This document shows, piece after piece, positions 9,101 through 18,025 of a stretch of DNA of 54,748 bases. The DNA is taken from NCBI GenBank assembly GCA_945280365.1, contig CALYQD010000016.1, positions 1 through 54,748 of the forward strand. Direction: 5' to 3'. The stretch comes from an uncultured Apibacter sp. Lineage in GTDB: Bacteria > Bacteroidota > Bacteroidia > Flavobacteriales > Weeksellaceae. Position 1 is the stretch's first letter, and each line of letters opens with the position of its first letter. A program made the translations under genes and the position numbers. The notes beneath the pieces were generated by a model. It ran no database searches and was not told the origin of the DNA. It worked only from the letters and a program-made list of their open reading frames with translations.

Positions 9101-9615
9101 AAGTTATTCTCCCATTTGCACATAAGCCATAGTAATAGAGCTGTAAAACAAGAGGCAGCTGCATACACCTCTCCTTCTACCGCAGAAAACCAAAATGTAT
9201 CCGTAAATGTGAAAGTTAAAGCTCCTACAGCTCCACTTAATAAGATAATAGCCTTTTGATAGATGGTAAATTCTTTAGGTTCGGAATTTAAAAATAATGT
9301 TTTTCTAACCATATGGGTAATGGTCCAAAATAAAAAGAGTATGGTAAAGGCGCTCATAATAGCAGACATAGCATTAATAACAATAGAATATTTGCTATGA
9401 TCGCCAAAGGCAAATATAGCCCAAACTGCTCCTAATATCTGAAAAAATACAGCACCTGGAGAATGGGTTACTTCTAGCTTCACCGCTGAAGATATGTATT
9501 CTCCACAATCCCAAAAACTAAAATTCGGTTCTATAGTGAGTAAATACGTTAGGGCAGCAATTAAAAAAACTCCCCAACCGGTTAGATTGTTTAATTTATT
9601 ATAACTTAACTTCAT
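6166..9615 (-). CDS. DUF2723 / GT117-family large membrane protein
   Basis: A 1149-residue polytopic membrane protein. The N-terminus carries the DUF2723 signature, with NFSFWDCGEYISSAVKLEVT at about residues 31-50 (acidic residues D36 and E39) followed by HSPGAVFFQILGAVW. About a dozen hydrophobic helices follow up to roughly residue 690. A soluble C-terminal half ends in helical repeats (about 900-1149) that look TPR-like. The family is found throughout Bacteroidota and is listed among GT-C-like glycosyltransferases (GT117). A role in protein or lipid glycosylation at the inner membrane is family-level knowledge, not shown here. It ends 31 bases before tRNA-Arg(TCG) and is divergent from the GH3-like gene. 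Confidence 0.85.
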   Translation of the reverse strand: MKLSYNKLNNLTGWGVFLIAALTYLLTIEPNFSFWDCGEYISSAVKLEVTHSPGAVFFQILGAVWAIFAFGDHSKYSIVINAMSAIMSAFTILFLFWTITHMVRKTLFLNSEPKEFTIYQKAIILLSGAVGALTFTFTDTFWFSAVEGEVYAAASCFTALLLWLMCKWENNLSDSRSDKWLILISLLIGLSVGIHLMVILVVPTLGYIYYVKKYTFTWKNFIIANIAIGGVFLAVFKIIFPFTMSFFGKCEIFFVNNLQMPFNTGSVFAFLVLIIAFYLALRYTSKHRYRTLNTIILSILFMLIGFSSWIVLPIRAKANPPINLNDPDNAIGMLDYYNRAQYGDWPVFYGANYTAYLDPNGIIGTDDNGPIYEKDENSGRYIETGRRINYKFNPEQISIFPRMYNPDPSVIDNYGLMEGYPNFTLNSKYIGNPDAQKVYDELVRKKNSGEISVRDYQIAKQNELLNVKKPTLGQNLDFMMTYQMGYMFVRYFLWNFAGRQNDLQGNYESTKGNWISGIKFLDNLRLGDQSKLPDAYVNKATNKYYMLPLLLGLIGFFFQLNRDPGRNFSLIALFLLASVGIILYTSIKAFEPRERDYALVTSFYTFAIWIGMGVTAIMYLLNKIKQKQIGLIIGLITLGVPVLVGFQNWDDHDRSRRYTAYDFSKSYLQGLDNNNPILFVYGDNDTYPLWALQETEEFRSDAKVVNFTLLGTAWYIDQVQRRTYKAPGIPSSLNHEEYRDGVNDQVILLSRDFWKQIFDNIPADSIPPNIAEFKKFAVKDSLTAKEAINFLKNKKDQAAIKELYTYFTERDYRDTDVGFIPVNKICLPVNKDNALKYGIVKPEDSSLMVNTVVLKINKQALYKDGLAMLDLLANYNWDRSIYFSSGGTYSQSNIMFAQNYLEYQGVVSKLVPIYTPENSSGEQGRINPNTLYQLVMNYKFGNLKDPKAYFDETCRSNVLNYRMSCGRAAIALAKSGDKKRANDILELVNKEIPLNMYPATPSYNSIISGYFLIGKENEGLKLANAYKDQIAKELNYYLSLSPHDQVFASDDMNKLSSYYTLIVDNIVNTYLELNQKDKALAYIRESLKPLDKRLKIFEMLGKNNAKDQKLSLQNLMYSYGQILQVLHPIDSMYEKEKAEEISNIMMKLE

Positions 9616-9808
9616 TTTACCTTGATTCTTGTTTGCGAATATACTAATAATATTATTTTTAAAAGTTTCAATAAAATATTTTATTCAATTTTTATATAAA
9701 AATATAGTGTTGTGTCAGTATAGTTTATCTATATATCTTTTCCCATTATTTGAATGTAATAAAATTAAATTACGATATTTGTTAAGTGAAAAATTCATTC
9801 AATTTACT

Positions 9809-11314
9809 ATGGGGTTTTTAAAGAAAAAAATTGCACAAGGATGGGCATCCATGCATATAAAAAATGAAAATAAATGGATTAATAATCCTGTAAAAGTGCA
9901 AAATTATTGGTTTCAAAAACTTATCAGAGAATCACAACATACAAATTTCGGCAATGATTTTTCATTTGCTCAAATACAATCTATTTCCGACTTTCAAAAT
10001 CAGGTGCCTGTACAAAATTATGAAAGTTTAAAGCCCTATATTGAAAAAATTAAATCCGGCCATACGAACATTCTATGGCCTAAAAAGCCGCTTTATTTTG
10101 CTAAAACCTCGGGCACTACATCGGGTACTAAATACATTCCGATTTCAAAAGAATCAATGCCTTTTCATATTGAAGGTGCAAAAAGTGCTTTACTGCATTA
10201 TATTTACAGGAAAAGGAATCCGAATTTTATAAATGGAAAAATGATATTTTTACAAGGAAGCCCTGTTTTGGAAAATAACCATGGTATTATGACAGGGAGA
10301 CTTTCAGGAATATCAGCTCATTTCGTACCTAAATATCTTCAGTATAACCGTATGCCTTCTTGGAAAACTAATTGCATTGAAGATTGGGAGACGAAAGTAG
10401 ATAAAATTGTAGAAGAAACAATTTCTCAAAATATGACCTTAATTAGTGGTATTCCCCCTTGGTTAGTAATGTATTTTGAGAAATTAATAGTTAAATCAGG
10501 AAAATCTGTAGGTGATATATTTCCAAACTTGCAAGTACTTGTTACCGGAGGGGTCAGTTATAAACCTTATGAAGAGAAAATCTATGAATTAATTGGAAGA
10601 AAGCTTGATATCATACAAACATATCCTGCTTCTGAAGGTTTTATTGCTTTTCAAGAAGATGTAGATAGTGATGGATTATTACTGATGCTTAATCATGGAA
10701 TTTTCTATGAGTTTATTCCTACCGAAGAATTAGGTAAATCCAATCCTAAAAGACTTACCTTAGAACAAGTAGAACTAGATACGGATTACGCCATTATTCT
10801 TACTACTAATGCTGGATTATGGGCTTATGAAATAGGAGACACGGTACGTTTTATTAGTAAGAATCCTTATAAAATCATAGTTACAGGTAGAACAAAACAT
10901 TTTACCTCTGCATTTGGAGAACATGTAATTTCTTTCGAGGTAGAAGAATCCATTAAAGAGACGATGGAATCGACCGGATGTATTGTTCAAGAATTTACTC
11001 TGGCTCCTCAGGTAAATCCTTTGGAAGGCCTACCATACCATGAATGGTTTATAGAATTTGAAAAACCACCGGTTTCCATTTCAGAATTTGAATTTATACT
11101 TGATAATGCTTTACGAAAAAGAAATACTTATTATAACGATCTTATTTCCGGTGCGATTTTAAGACCTTTAAAGGTTTCTATGATTAAAAAAAATGGATTC
11201 AACGATTATATGAAAGAAATAGGTAAACTTGGAGGACAAAATAAGCTTCCGCGTTTATCTAATGATAGAGCTATCGCGGATAGGCTCGAAAAATATGTTT
11301 TAAAAACATTGTAA
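9809..11314 (+). CDS. GH3 auxin-responsive-promoter family protein
   Basis: 501 residues from the ATG at 9809. The frame is open further upstream to 9629, but that extension is low-complexity and hydrophobic, and bacterial members usually begin close to a WINNP-type motif, here about 30 residues in. The acyl-adenylate motif FAKTSGTTSGTKYIPISKES lies at about residues 96-115. TYPASEGFIAFQ and a GDTVRF segment with VTGRTKHFT near the C-terminal part complete the ANL-like pattern. Plant GH3 enzymes adenylate an acid and couple it to an amino acid; the bacterial substrate is unknown. It lies 33 bases ahead of a glycosyltransferase on the same strand, suggesting co-transcription with envelope genes. 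Confidence 0.85.
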   Translation: MGFLKKKIAQGWASMHIKNENKWINNPVKVQNYWFQKLIRESQHTNFGNDFSFAQIQSISDFQNQVPVQNYESLKPYIEKIKSGHTNILWPKKPLYFAKTSGTTSGTKYIPISKESMPFHIEGAKSALLHYIYRKRNPNFINGKMIFLQGSPVLENNHGIMTGRLSGISAHFVPKYLQYNRMPSWKTNCIEDWETKVDKIVEETISQNMTLISGIPPWLVMYFEKLIVKSGKSVGDIFPNLQVLVTGGVSYKPYEEKIYELIGRKLDIIQTYPASEGFIAFQEDVDSDGLLLMLNHGIFYEFIPTEELGKSNPKRLTLEQVELDTDYAIILTTNAGLWAYEIGDTVRFISKNPYKIIVTGRTKHFTSAFGEHVISFEVEESIKETMESTGCIVQEFTLAPQVNPLEGLPYHEWFIEFEKPPVSISEFEFILDNALRKRNTYYNDLISGAILRPLKVSMIKKNGFNDYMKEIGKLGGQNKLPRLSNDRAIADRLEKYVLKTL

Positions 11315-11347
11315 AGTAATATATTATTTAGACCTAAATTACTTCCT

Positions 11348-12202
11348 TTGAAAATTTTAGTTGTTATCCCGGTATTTAATGAATCTAAACATATATTGGA
11401 GTGCTTAATTTCATTTCATAAACAAACCTATAAAAACATTAAGTGGATTTTAGTCAATGATTCTTCTACAGATAATTCCAAAGAAATTATAGAAGAATTT
11501 ATCAAAGATAAGCCAGCATTCCATCTCATTAATTTAGTAAATAAATCAGAGCATAGACCGGGAGCCAAAGTAGTAAAAACTTTTTATGAAGGATTAAATT
11601 CTCTTTCTTGGAAAGAATACGACAGTATAGTTAAATTGGATGCAGATATTATTATTCCTGATAACTATTTTGAAATTATTGTCAAAGAATTACAGAATAA
11701 TCCAAATGTAGGTATTATTGGTGGTTTAGTATACATTAAAAAAGGGAATAATTGGGTTTATGAAAATATTTCTAATAAAAAACATGTTAGAGGGCCTATA
11801 AAAACTTATAGAAAAGAATGTTTCATTGACATTGGCGGTATTCGGATGACATTAGGATGGGATAATCTGGATATTTTATTAGCCCATATGCATCATTGGG
11901 AAGTGAAAGTTATTAATGATCTATGCGTAAAACATGTAAAGCCAACGGCGCATGTATATAAGTCTACTAAAGCAAAAAAGTTGGGTGAATATTTTTATAA
12001 TATCGGTCTTAATAAGAGGTTAGCTTTTATATCCTGCGCAAAAGCCTCATGGAAAGATAAATCAATATACCATTTTTTTATTTCATTTAAAACTTTTCTT
12101 TCTTTTGAAAAATTAAAAAAGGAACGAGCTATAAACGATCAAGAAATAAAATTTATACAAAAATTTCGTTGGAATCAAATCATGAAAAAATTTAAGTATT
12201 GA
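11348..12202 (+). CDS. Family 2 glycosyltransferase (TTG start)
   Basis: A 284-residue GT-A fold enzyme. It starts MKILVVIPVFNESKHILECL, has the nucleotide-sugar contact VNDSSTDNS near residues 37-45 and a DxD-type metal site as DAD (98-100) in VKLDADIIIP. No membrane segment is evident, so it is probably a cytoplasmic enzyme acting at the membrane face. The start is TTG at 11348. The frame is open back to the stop of the preceding GH3 gene, with no ATG at the conserved N-terminus. The donor and acceptor are unknown. It is probably in one operon with the GH3-like gene and converges with the methyltransferase gene 30 bases later. Confidence 0.85.
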   Translation: MKILVVIPVFNESKHILECLISFHKQTYKNIKWILVNDSSTDNSKEIIEEFIKDKPAFHLINLVNKSEHRPGAKVVKTFYEGLNSLSWKEYDSIVKLDADIIIPDNYFEIIVKELQNNPNVGIIGGLVYIKKGNNWVYENISNKKHVRGPIKTYRKECFIDIGGIRMTLGWDNLDILLAHMHHWEVKVINDLCVKHVKPTAHVYKSTKAKKLGEYFYNIGLNKRLAFISCAKASWKDKSIYHFFISFKTFLSFEKLKKERAINDQEIKFIQKFRWNQIMKKFKY

Positions 12203-12232
12203 TATCTTTAAAATTTGTTGATTGTAAAATAT

Positions 12233-12946
12233 TTAATTTTTTAAAAAATCATCAATTGAGCAAAGATTTAAAAGATCGTTTCTATAGGTGTCTAAAAAAG
12301 TATAATCCAAATTGGGTATATCTTCAGTAATAATAGAATTAAAAACGGAAGGTAAAACCTCATTGGAAGGTTTATTTTGAACAACTCCAAGGCCATGATC
12401 GGTATCTAAAACTGAAACGGTTAACTCAGGATGGTTTTTTCTTAAAAAAACGATTGTTTTCCAAACATCTCCATTCCAAATATTTTTCCAATTTTTATGT
12501 GAGGATAATTTTATTCTAGCTTCTTCTATATTTGCAGCAGGATAAGCAGCTATTTTATCAAGTGGATTGCAATCGTGTAAAATAATAACACCCTTTTCGG
12601 AGGAATATTTTAAAGCATTTAATGTATCTTTAAGCGATTGTTGATAAGTATGCAATCCATCAATAAACGTAAGATTTATAGGATTTTTTTTGAGAAGTGT
12701 ATGATGATCTTCAAAAAATTGATCGCTAGTCATCTCAAAGAATTTATTTTTAAAATTATGCGGATTCTTATATAAATATCTAATTTTTTTTATAAAACTA
12801 AAATTGAAATAAGGATCTACAGCATATCTATTTTTTGCCCCTATTATATTAAAAAAGCACTTTCCTCGATTTACACCAATTTCCAAATAATTTTCAACGT
12901 CATAATTTTTAATAATGTAATTTAAAACTTGAACTCTTGTTATCAT
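12233..12946 (-). CDS. Class I SAM-dependent methyltransferase (Methyltransf_24-like)
   Basis: 237 residues. Motif I is at the N-terminus (YLEIGVNRGKCFFNI, residues about 20-34), then an acidic AVDPYFNF strand, and the characteristic FIDGLHTYQQSLKDTLNAL and GVIILHDCNPLD segments. These are usual in the Methyltransf_24 group associated with glycan and cell-surface gene clusters. The substrate is unknown. It lies between two glycosyltransferase genes on the opposite strand and probably modifies the same polysaccharide or glycoconjugate. Confidence 0.8.
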   Translation of the reverse strand: MITRVQVLNYIIKNYDVENYLEIGVNRGKCFFNIIGAKNRYAVDPYFNFSFIKKIRYLYKNPHNFKNKFFEMTSDQFFEDHHTLLKKNPINLTFIDGLHTYQQSLKDTLNALKYSSEKGVIILHDCNPLDKIAAYPAANIEEARIKLSSHKNWKNIWNGDVWKTIVFLRKNHPELTVSVLDTDHGLGVVQNKPSNEVLPSVFNSIITEDIPNLDYTFLDTYRNDLLNLCSIDDFLKN

Positions 12947-12971
12947 AAGGTTTTCAATATTTTTTTATTTA

Positions 12972-12979
12972 TATATTTG
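12972..12979 (+). promoter_or_regulatory. -7 box (TATATTTG) for the glycosyltransferase-flippase pair
   Basis: Exact TAnnTTTG match, 22 bases before the ATG at 13002. Confidence 0.5.
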
Positions 12980-13001
12980 TATAAGTTTTTATATCATGTA
13001 A

Positions 13002-13889
13002 ATGTACAACATTGTAAGTATAATTGTTACCTATAATGGTGAAAAATGGATAAAAAAATGTTTGGATTCTTTACTTGCATCTAGCATACTTACAGATATT
13101 TATATAATTGATAATAATTCGACGGATAATACTTTAAATATTATTAAATCTTATCCGAATGTTTCTGTAATCAAAAGCGATTGTAATTTAGGGTTTGGAA
13201 AAGCGAATAATTTTTTATTAAAAAAATTATATAAAGAAAAAAAATACTCTTATTACTTTTTAATTAATCAAGATGCTTGGGTAGATAAAAGCTGCTTACA
13301 GTTATTGGTTGAATTTTCTGTAAAAAATCCAACTTATGGTATTGTAAGTCCTATACATTACACGAATAATTTCTCTGTTATTGATTTTAATTTTAAAGAA
13401 TATCTAGCTAAAAGCAGAGAAATATCAGACGAAATTTATGAAACTGATTTTGTTAATGCGGCTTTTTGGTTAATAAGCAAAGATTGTATTGAAAAGGTGG
13501 GATTATTTAATCCGTATTTTATACATTACGGTGAGGATAAAAATTATTGTAATCGCGTCGTTTATTACGGAAAGAAAATAGGCATATTAAAAAATGCTAA
13601 AGCCAATCATGATAGACAGAAAACAACAGATTTCAAAAAAATTCAAAAATTGTCTATGATAAAGTTAGATAGTATATTTTTAAATCCGAATAATAATCTA
13701 TGGAAAGCATATGCCAGAGCGCTGATAAACGTTTGGGGCATTCCTAAATATTATAGTAAAACATTATCTATAAAAAATTCTATCTTATTATTTAATACAT
13801 TAATAGGTCACTATATAAAATTACTTTTCTCAGAAAAAATCAGAGTAAACCGAAAAGAACAAATTGAAAACGTATTTAGCATAAATTAA
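13002..13889 (+). CDS. Family 2 glycosyltransferase (rhamnosyltransferase-like)
   Basis: A 295-residue GT2 enzyme starting MYNIVSIIVTYNGEKWIKKC, with IIDNNSTDNT and SDCNLGFGKANN loops and a catalytic-region segment QDAWVDKSC in place of the more common DxD. The later HYGEDKNYCNRV (acidic ED) is typical of the WbbL/rhamnosyltransferase branch. The C-terminal 60 residues contain a short hydrophobic helix that may hold it to the membrane. It ends directly against the flippase gene (stop and ATG adjoining), so the two are translationally coupled and likely work on the same lipid-linked glycan. Confidence 0.85.
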   Translation: MYNIVSIIVTYNGEKWIKKCLDSLLASSILTDIYIIDNNSTDNTLNIIKSYPNVSVIKSDCNLGFGKANNFLLKKLYKEKKYSYYFLINQDAWVDKSCLQLLVEFSVKNPTYGIVSPIHYTNNFSVIDFNFKEYLAKSREISDEIYETDFVNAAFWLISKDCIEKVGLFNPYFIHYGEDKNYCNRVVYYGKKIGILKNAKANHDRQKTTDFKKIQKLSMIKLDSIFLNPNNNLWKAYARALINVWGIPKYYSKTLSIKNSILLFNTLIGHYIKLLFSEKIRVNRKEQIENVFSIN

Positions 13890-15371
13890 ATGGGCATTGT
13901 AGCACGTCAAGGAATAAAATATAGTATTATCAGTTATCTTAGCTTTTTATTAGGTACATTTTCAACAATATTCATATATCCTTCTAATCCGGAATTCCTA
14001 GGTAAACTTAGATTTATACAACCATCAGCAGAAATTATATGTCCATTTGTTCTCTTTGGTCTTAGCTATGCGAATATAAAATATCATCAAAAATTAAAAA
14101 CTAAAAATCAACATTTAGATTTTCTTTGGGTTTCGATCCAATTTGTTTTAATTAATTTTATTTTTATAACATTTATTTATTGGCTATTTGCACAAATATT
14201 TCCAAACATTAAAGTTTCCGATTCTTGGAATATGAAGCAATATATAATACCGGTAGCTTTATCGCTTGCATTAACCCAGCTTTTATCTAAATATATATCG
14301 AATTTAAAACGAATTACTGTACCGGGAATTTTTGAAAATTTTTTTCCAAAGCTAGGAGCTTTAACTGCTTTTATTTCTTGTGTTTATTTAGGTATATCAC
14401 AAAAAAAAGCTCTCTACTTATTTACTTTTTTTTTTACTTTAGCAATGGTAGGAATGTTTTATTACTTCATAAAACTGAATAAAGATAAAAAAAGCGGGTC
14501 ATTGAGCATTCTTCGAGATAAAACCCTACGATCAAACATGTTTAATTTCTGTTTATTTTCAGTTCTTGGAAGTATCGGAAATAGGCTGGCACTACAAATT
14601 GATAATTTAATGATACCTGAACTACTCGATTTTAAACAAAACGGTATCTATTCAATATTAACTTCTATTGTAGGTTTTCTTACCGTTCCTTTAATGGGAA
14701 TATTTACTATTTCGGGACCTATTATAGTAGAGAAACTTGAAAATAATAAGTTGGATGAATTAAATGAATTTTATAAAAAGGTATCTAAATTTTTGTTTCT
14801 TTTCGGTACTATCTTATTAGCTTGTATCTTAGCAGGAATCGATTATTTATTTATTTTTATGAAAAATGGTAAAGAATTGGCAGATGCAAAAATTATTATA
14901 TACATTCTAGGAGCAGCCACCTTATTTGATTTAGCTACAGGTTTTAATAGTAATATAATTTCCTATTCTAAATATTTCAGATTCAATATTTATGCTATGT
15001 TATTTCTCGCCGTATTTACTATTATATCGAATATCATTTTTATCACATATTTTAAATTGGGTATTGAAGGAATAGCATTAGCCACAGCAATATCTTTGAC
15101 CTTATTTAATTTAATTAAGTTAGAATTCAACTATCGAAAGTTTGGTATACATCCCTTTTCTAAAGATAATATCTATATTTTTCTAACAGGAATTATAAGT
15201 GTGATAGTTGTATATTATTTACCTGATTTCTCTAATAATCTTATTAATTTATTCACTAAACCGGGAATAATTTTAATTTTATTTTTGCTAGCTAACAGTT
15301 GGTTTCAATTTATCCCAATAAAAGAACTCTTATCAACAAATTATAAAAACTTTTTAACCGGAAAAAAATAA
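13890..15371 (+). CDS. Wzx-like polysaccharide flippase
   Basis: A 493-residue protein made almost entirely of hydrophobic helices (about 12-14), with the MATE/PST-family layout: MGIVARQGIKYSIISYLSFL at the start and a central GSIGNRLALQIDNLMIPELL. Such proteins move undecaprenyl-linked oligosaccharides across the inner membrane. It starts immediately after the stop of the upstream glycosyltransferase. No Wzy polymerase or chain-length regulator is visible nearby, so the pathway must be completed elsewhere in the genome. Confidence 0.85.
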   Translation: MGIVARQGIKYSIISYLSFLLGTFSTIFIYPSNPEFLGKLRFIQPSAEIICPFVLFGLSYANIKYHQKLKTKNQHLDFLWVSIQFVLINFIFITFIYWLFAQIFPNIKVSDSWNMKQYIIPVALSLALTQLLSKYISNLKRITVPGIFENFFPKLGALTAFISCVYLGISQKKALYLFTFFFTLAMVGMFYYFIKLNKDKKSGSLSILRDKTLRSNMFNFCLFSVLGSIGNRLALQIDNLMIPELLDFKQNGIYSILTSIVGFLTVPLMGIFTISGPIIVEKLENNKLDELNEFYKKVSKFLFLFGTILLACILAGIDYLFIFMKNGKELADAKIIIYILGAATLFDLATGFNSNIISYSKYFRFNIYAMLFLAVFTIISNIIFITYFKLGIEGIALATAISLTLFNLIKLEFNYRKFGIHPFSKDNIYIFLTGIISVIVVYYLPDFSNNLINLFTKPGIILILFLLANSWFQFIPIKELLSTNYKNFLTGKK

Positions 15372-15439
15372 AACTATAATTTTTCTCAATATAATCAATT
15401 ATATTTTTCATATGTGTTAAATATTTATTGATTTTAATG

Positions 15440-15447
15440 TATTTTTG
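15440..15447 (+). promoter_or_regulatory. -7 box (TATTTTTG) before the secreted protein gene
   Basis: Exact TAnnTTTG match, 17 bases before the ATG at 15465. Confidence 0.45.
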
Positions 15448-15464
15448 TTAAGTAAAATATATAT

Positions 15465-16289
15465 ATGAAACTTTTCTATACTTATTTTTTACTAATATTT
15501 ACAATTACAATATTTTCTCAAGATAGAAAACAAATTAAAGGTAAAGTGTATATATTAGATCAACATTATGAAACAGTTTCGGGTATTTATGTAAAAAATA
15601 TTTCTACTAATTATACAATCTTAACCGATATTACCGGAAATTTTACCATTCCTGCGCAAATCGGCGATCCTATAATGTTTCAATCTTATAATATTGAAAA
15701 AAGAACTGTTTTAGTTACTCAAGAAATGTTTACCAAACTGGAAATGAAAATCCAATTAGATATTAAAGAAAAGCAATTAGAAGATATTTATATCAGTCCC
15801 TTTAAAACATATGGAAGCATTGAATTGGATGTAAAAAGAATTCCAATGATGAATAAAACCAATAAAATATTAAAGAAATTAGGAAATTTAAACCCTACGC
15901 AAAAATTGGATGGAAGTACGGATATTGATTCTGAATTAGCAAAAGTATCATCCATGAAATTTGGTATTGAAGAAATTTTAGACTTTATTTCCGGAGATGC
16001 TAAGCGAAAAGAGCGACTATCAATTTTTGAAGAACAATCCAATAACATAAAAAATATAAGAGAATATTTTGGAGATAATTACTTTGAAGAATTAGGTCTT
16101 AAAAAAAATGAGATCAATGATTTTATACTATATATCTATCTTAATCACAATTTAAAATTTTATTACGATCACAATAATTATTTTCAAATCCTATCTATTT
16201 TCGATAAAAATATTTTAATTTATAAATCCAGAAAAAATAAAACTAATACTACAATTCCAAAAGTTGGAAAACCTTATTTTCCTCAATAA
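15465..16289 (+). CDS. Secreted carboxypeptidase-regulatory-like domain protein
   Basis: 274 residues with a signal peptide (MKLFYTYFLLIFTITIFSQ, cleavage near residue 19). Then comes a CarboxypepD_reg-like beta-sandwich of about 80 residues, recognisable by IKGKVYILDQHYETVSGIYV, TDITGNFTIPAQIGDPIMF and the following beta strands. The C-terminal 150 residues are mostly helical and charged and are not recognised. Such proteins in Bacteroidota are usually periplasmic or outer-membrane associated, and the domain is the one fused to TonB-dependent receptors, but no receptor is present here. It has its own promoter and is followed by the DUF4442 gene after 88 bases. Confidence 0.75.
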   Translation: MKLFYTYFLLIFTITIFSQDRKQIKGKVYILDQHYETVSGIYVKNISTNYTILTDITGNFTIPAQIGDPIMFQSYNIEKRTVLVTQEMFTKLEMKIQLDIKEKQLEDIYISPFKTYGSIELDVKRIPMMNKTNKILKKLGNLNPTQKLDGSTDIDSELAKVSSMKFGIEEILDFISGDAKRKERLSIFEEQSNNIKNIREYFGDNYFEELGLKKNEINDFILYIYLNHNLKFYYDHNNYFQILSIFDKNILIYKSRKNKTNTTIPKVGKPYFPQ

Positions 16290-16377
16290 TTTCCTTTCAT
16301 TGTTTTTTATTCTTATAGTCCATTTGGTTTATTAATTTTTAAACTTTATTTTTATACATTTAAAGACATTAATTCTG

Positions 16378-16929
16378 ATGTATAAGAAAATAAACAAGTT
16401 CCTTTCAATTGTTTTTAAACCATCAATTATATATAAATATTTTTTTAATATTTCACCGTTATATATAAGAACAACTGGAAATATCAAATATGTCTCTGAA
16501 GATGTATATAAAATAATTGTAGAAATTCCCTTATCTTATAAAAATAGGAATTATGCAGGTACTATGTTTGGAGGTAGTATCCTATCAGCAACAGATCCCA
16601 TATATATGCTACAACTTATACATATATTAGGAAGTGAATATATTATCTGGGATAAATCGGTTTCAGCTGAATATATTAAGCCGATAAATCAAAAAGCAAT
16701 AGCAATATTTGAATTCCAAAGACAAGAAATAGAACAAATTAAAGAATCTGTTAAAAAAAATAATGAAATCACTTTAAATAAGAAATTGCACATAACCAAT
16801 AAACTGGGTAATGTTTTTTGTTATATGGAAAAAATAATATATATAGCAGATAAAAATTATTACAAAGAAAAAGTTAGAAATAAAAATATTACAATTCATA
16901 AAGTAAAGGACACTGTATCCATTTTATAA
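16378..16929 (+). CDS. DUF4442 hotdog-fold protein (thioesterase-like)
   Basis: 183 residues. The central part (YAGTMFGGSILSATDPIYML, then VSAEYIKPINQKAIAIFEF) is the DUF4442 variant of the hotdog thioesterase fold, related to PaaI-like acyl-CoA thioesterases. The GTMFGG turn and the acidic residue two positions after the helix start are family features. Substrate unknown. The C-terminal 25 residues are lysine-rich. It follows the secreted protein gene on the same strand and could be co-transcribed. Confidence 0.75.
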   Translation: MYKKINKFLSIVFKPSIIYKYFFNISPLYIRTTGNIKYVSEDVYKIIVEIPLSYKNRNYAGTMFGGSILSATDPIYMLQLIHILGSEYIIWDKSVSAEYIKPINQKAIAIFEFQRQEIEQIKESVKKNNEITLNKKLHITNKLGNVFCYMEKIIYIADKNYYKEKVRNKNITIHKVKDTVSIL

Positions 16930-17033
16930 CATATAAATTCACCAAATATCTTTTTTATTCTAACTTAAGTTTAATAATATTAGATATCAAGATATATTAA
17001 TAATTGTTCTACAGAACAATAAACTAAGTTAAA

Positions 17034-17987
17034 TCAATGCAATCCTTTAAAATCCTTTAATTTTTTTGTCAATTCTGGAACAATTTCAAATAAATCTCCA
17101 ACTACTCCGTAATTAGCAGATTTGAAAAAAGGAGATTGAGGATCATTGTTAATTACAACAATAGTTTTACTTTTAGTAACTCCTGCTAAATGCTGAATAG
17201 CCCCCGATATGCCAATGGCTATATATAATTTTGGAGAAATAATTTTACCTGTTTGACCAACATGTTCAGAATGAGGCCTCCAACCTAAATCGGCAACTGG
17301 CTTTGAACATGCCGTTGCAGCACCCAATACTTTCGCTAAATCTTCAATAATTCCCCAATTTTCGGGACCTTTCATGCCTCTTCCTGCACCTACAACTAAT
17401 TCAGCTTCTTTTACATCTAGTTTATCTGAGCTAACTTCTTCATTTTTAACAATATAATTAGAATCTATAGGTGTATTTAAAACAATTTTTTCTTCTATAC
17501 CCGAAACAGGACTTTCTTTAGCACCTACAGAATTTACGGAAAGGGTAAGCACTATAGTTGGTTGATCCGTTTCTACAACAGCAATTCCTTTTCCTGAAAA
17601 AACAGATCTTTTTACTCTAAAAGGAGAAGTTGAAAGAGGAGCTGAAATAGTTTGAGTTATATAAGCTGCCGATTTTTCTTTTACTATGTAAGGAGCTATA
17701 GAAACACTCTCATTAGTATGAGAAAATAATATATAATTACCATCTATTAAGTTAGAAATTACCGAAGCATAGGTTCTTGGATTAAATGACTTCAAAGACT
17801 CATCTTTAACATTTAAAACTTTAGATGCTCCATATGTAAATAATAGTTCTGAAGAATCCTCAGCATTAATAGTGATTGCTGTAACAGAATCACCTAATGA
17901 ATCGGCTAAATTTTTTGCATAAGATATAACTTCATAACTAACTTTTTTAAATTTTCCTTGAGAATTCTCTATATATACGTAAATCAT
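17034..17987 (-). CDS. etfA: Electron transfer flavoprotein subunit alpha
   Basis: 317 residues. The C-terminal FAD-binding domain is unmistakable: VVGAGRGMKGPENWGIIEDL, then GAATACSKPVADLGWRPHSE, QTGKIISPKLYIAIGISGAI, QHLAGV and INNDPQSPFF. It forms the FAD- and AMP-containing heterodimer with EtfB and passes electrons from acyl-CoA and other dehydrogenases to the quinone pool. The gene follows etfB by 38 bases in an operon. The ETF-quinone oxidoreductase is not in this window. Confidence 0.95.
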   Translation of the reverse strand: MIYVYIENSQGKFKKVSYEVISYAKNLADSLGDSVTAITINAEDSSELLFTYGASKVLNVKDESLKSFNPRTYASVISNLIDGNYILFSHTNESVSIAPYIVKEKSAAYITQTISAPLSTSPFRVKRSVFSGKGIAVVETDQPTIVLTLSVNSVGAKESPVSGIEEKIVLNTPIDSNYIVKNEEVSSDKLDVKEAELVVGAGRGMKGPENWGIIEDLAKVLGAATACSKPVADLGWRPHSEHVGQTGKIISPKLYIAIGISGAIQHLAGVTKSKTIVVINNDPQSPFFKSANYGVVGDLFEIVPELTKKLKDFKGLH

Positions 17988-18025
17988 TTTTTAAATATCG
18001 GTTAAAAATTAGTAAATAGAAATAT

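Noticed and set aside
9629-9808. 60-codon N-terminal extension of the GH3-like frame
   Set aside because: The extension is low-complexity and hydrophobic, overlaps the divergent promoter region of the DUF2723 gene, and does not resemble family N-termini. The ATG at 9809 gives the usual length.
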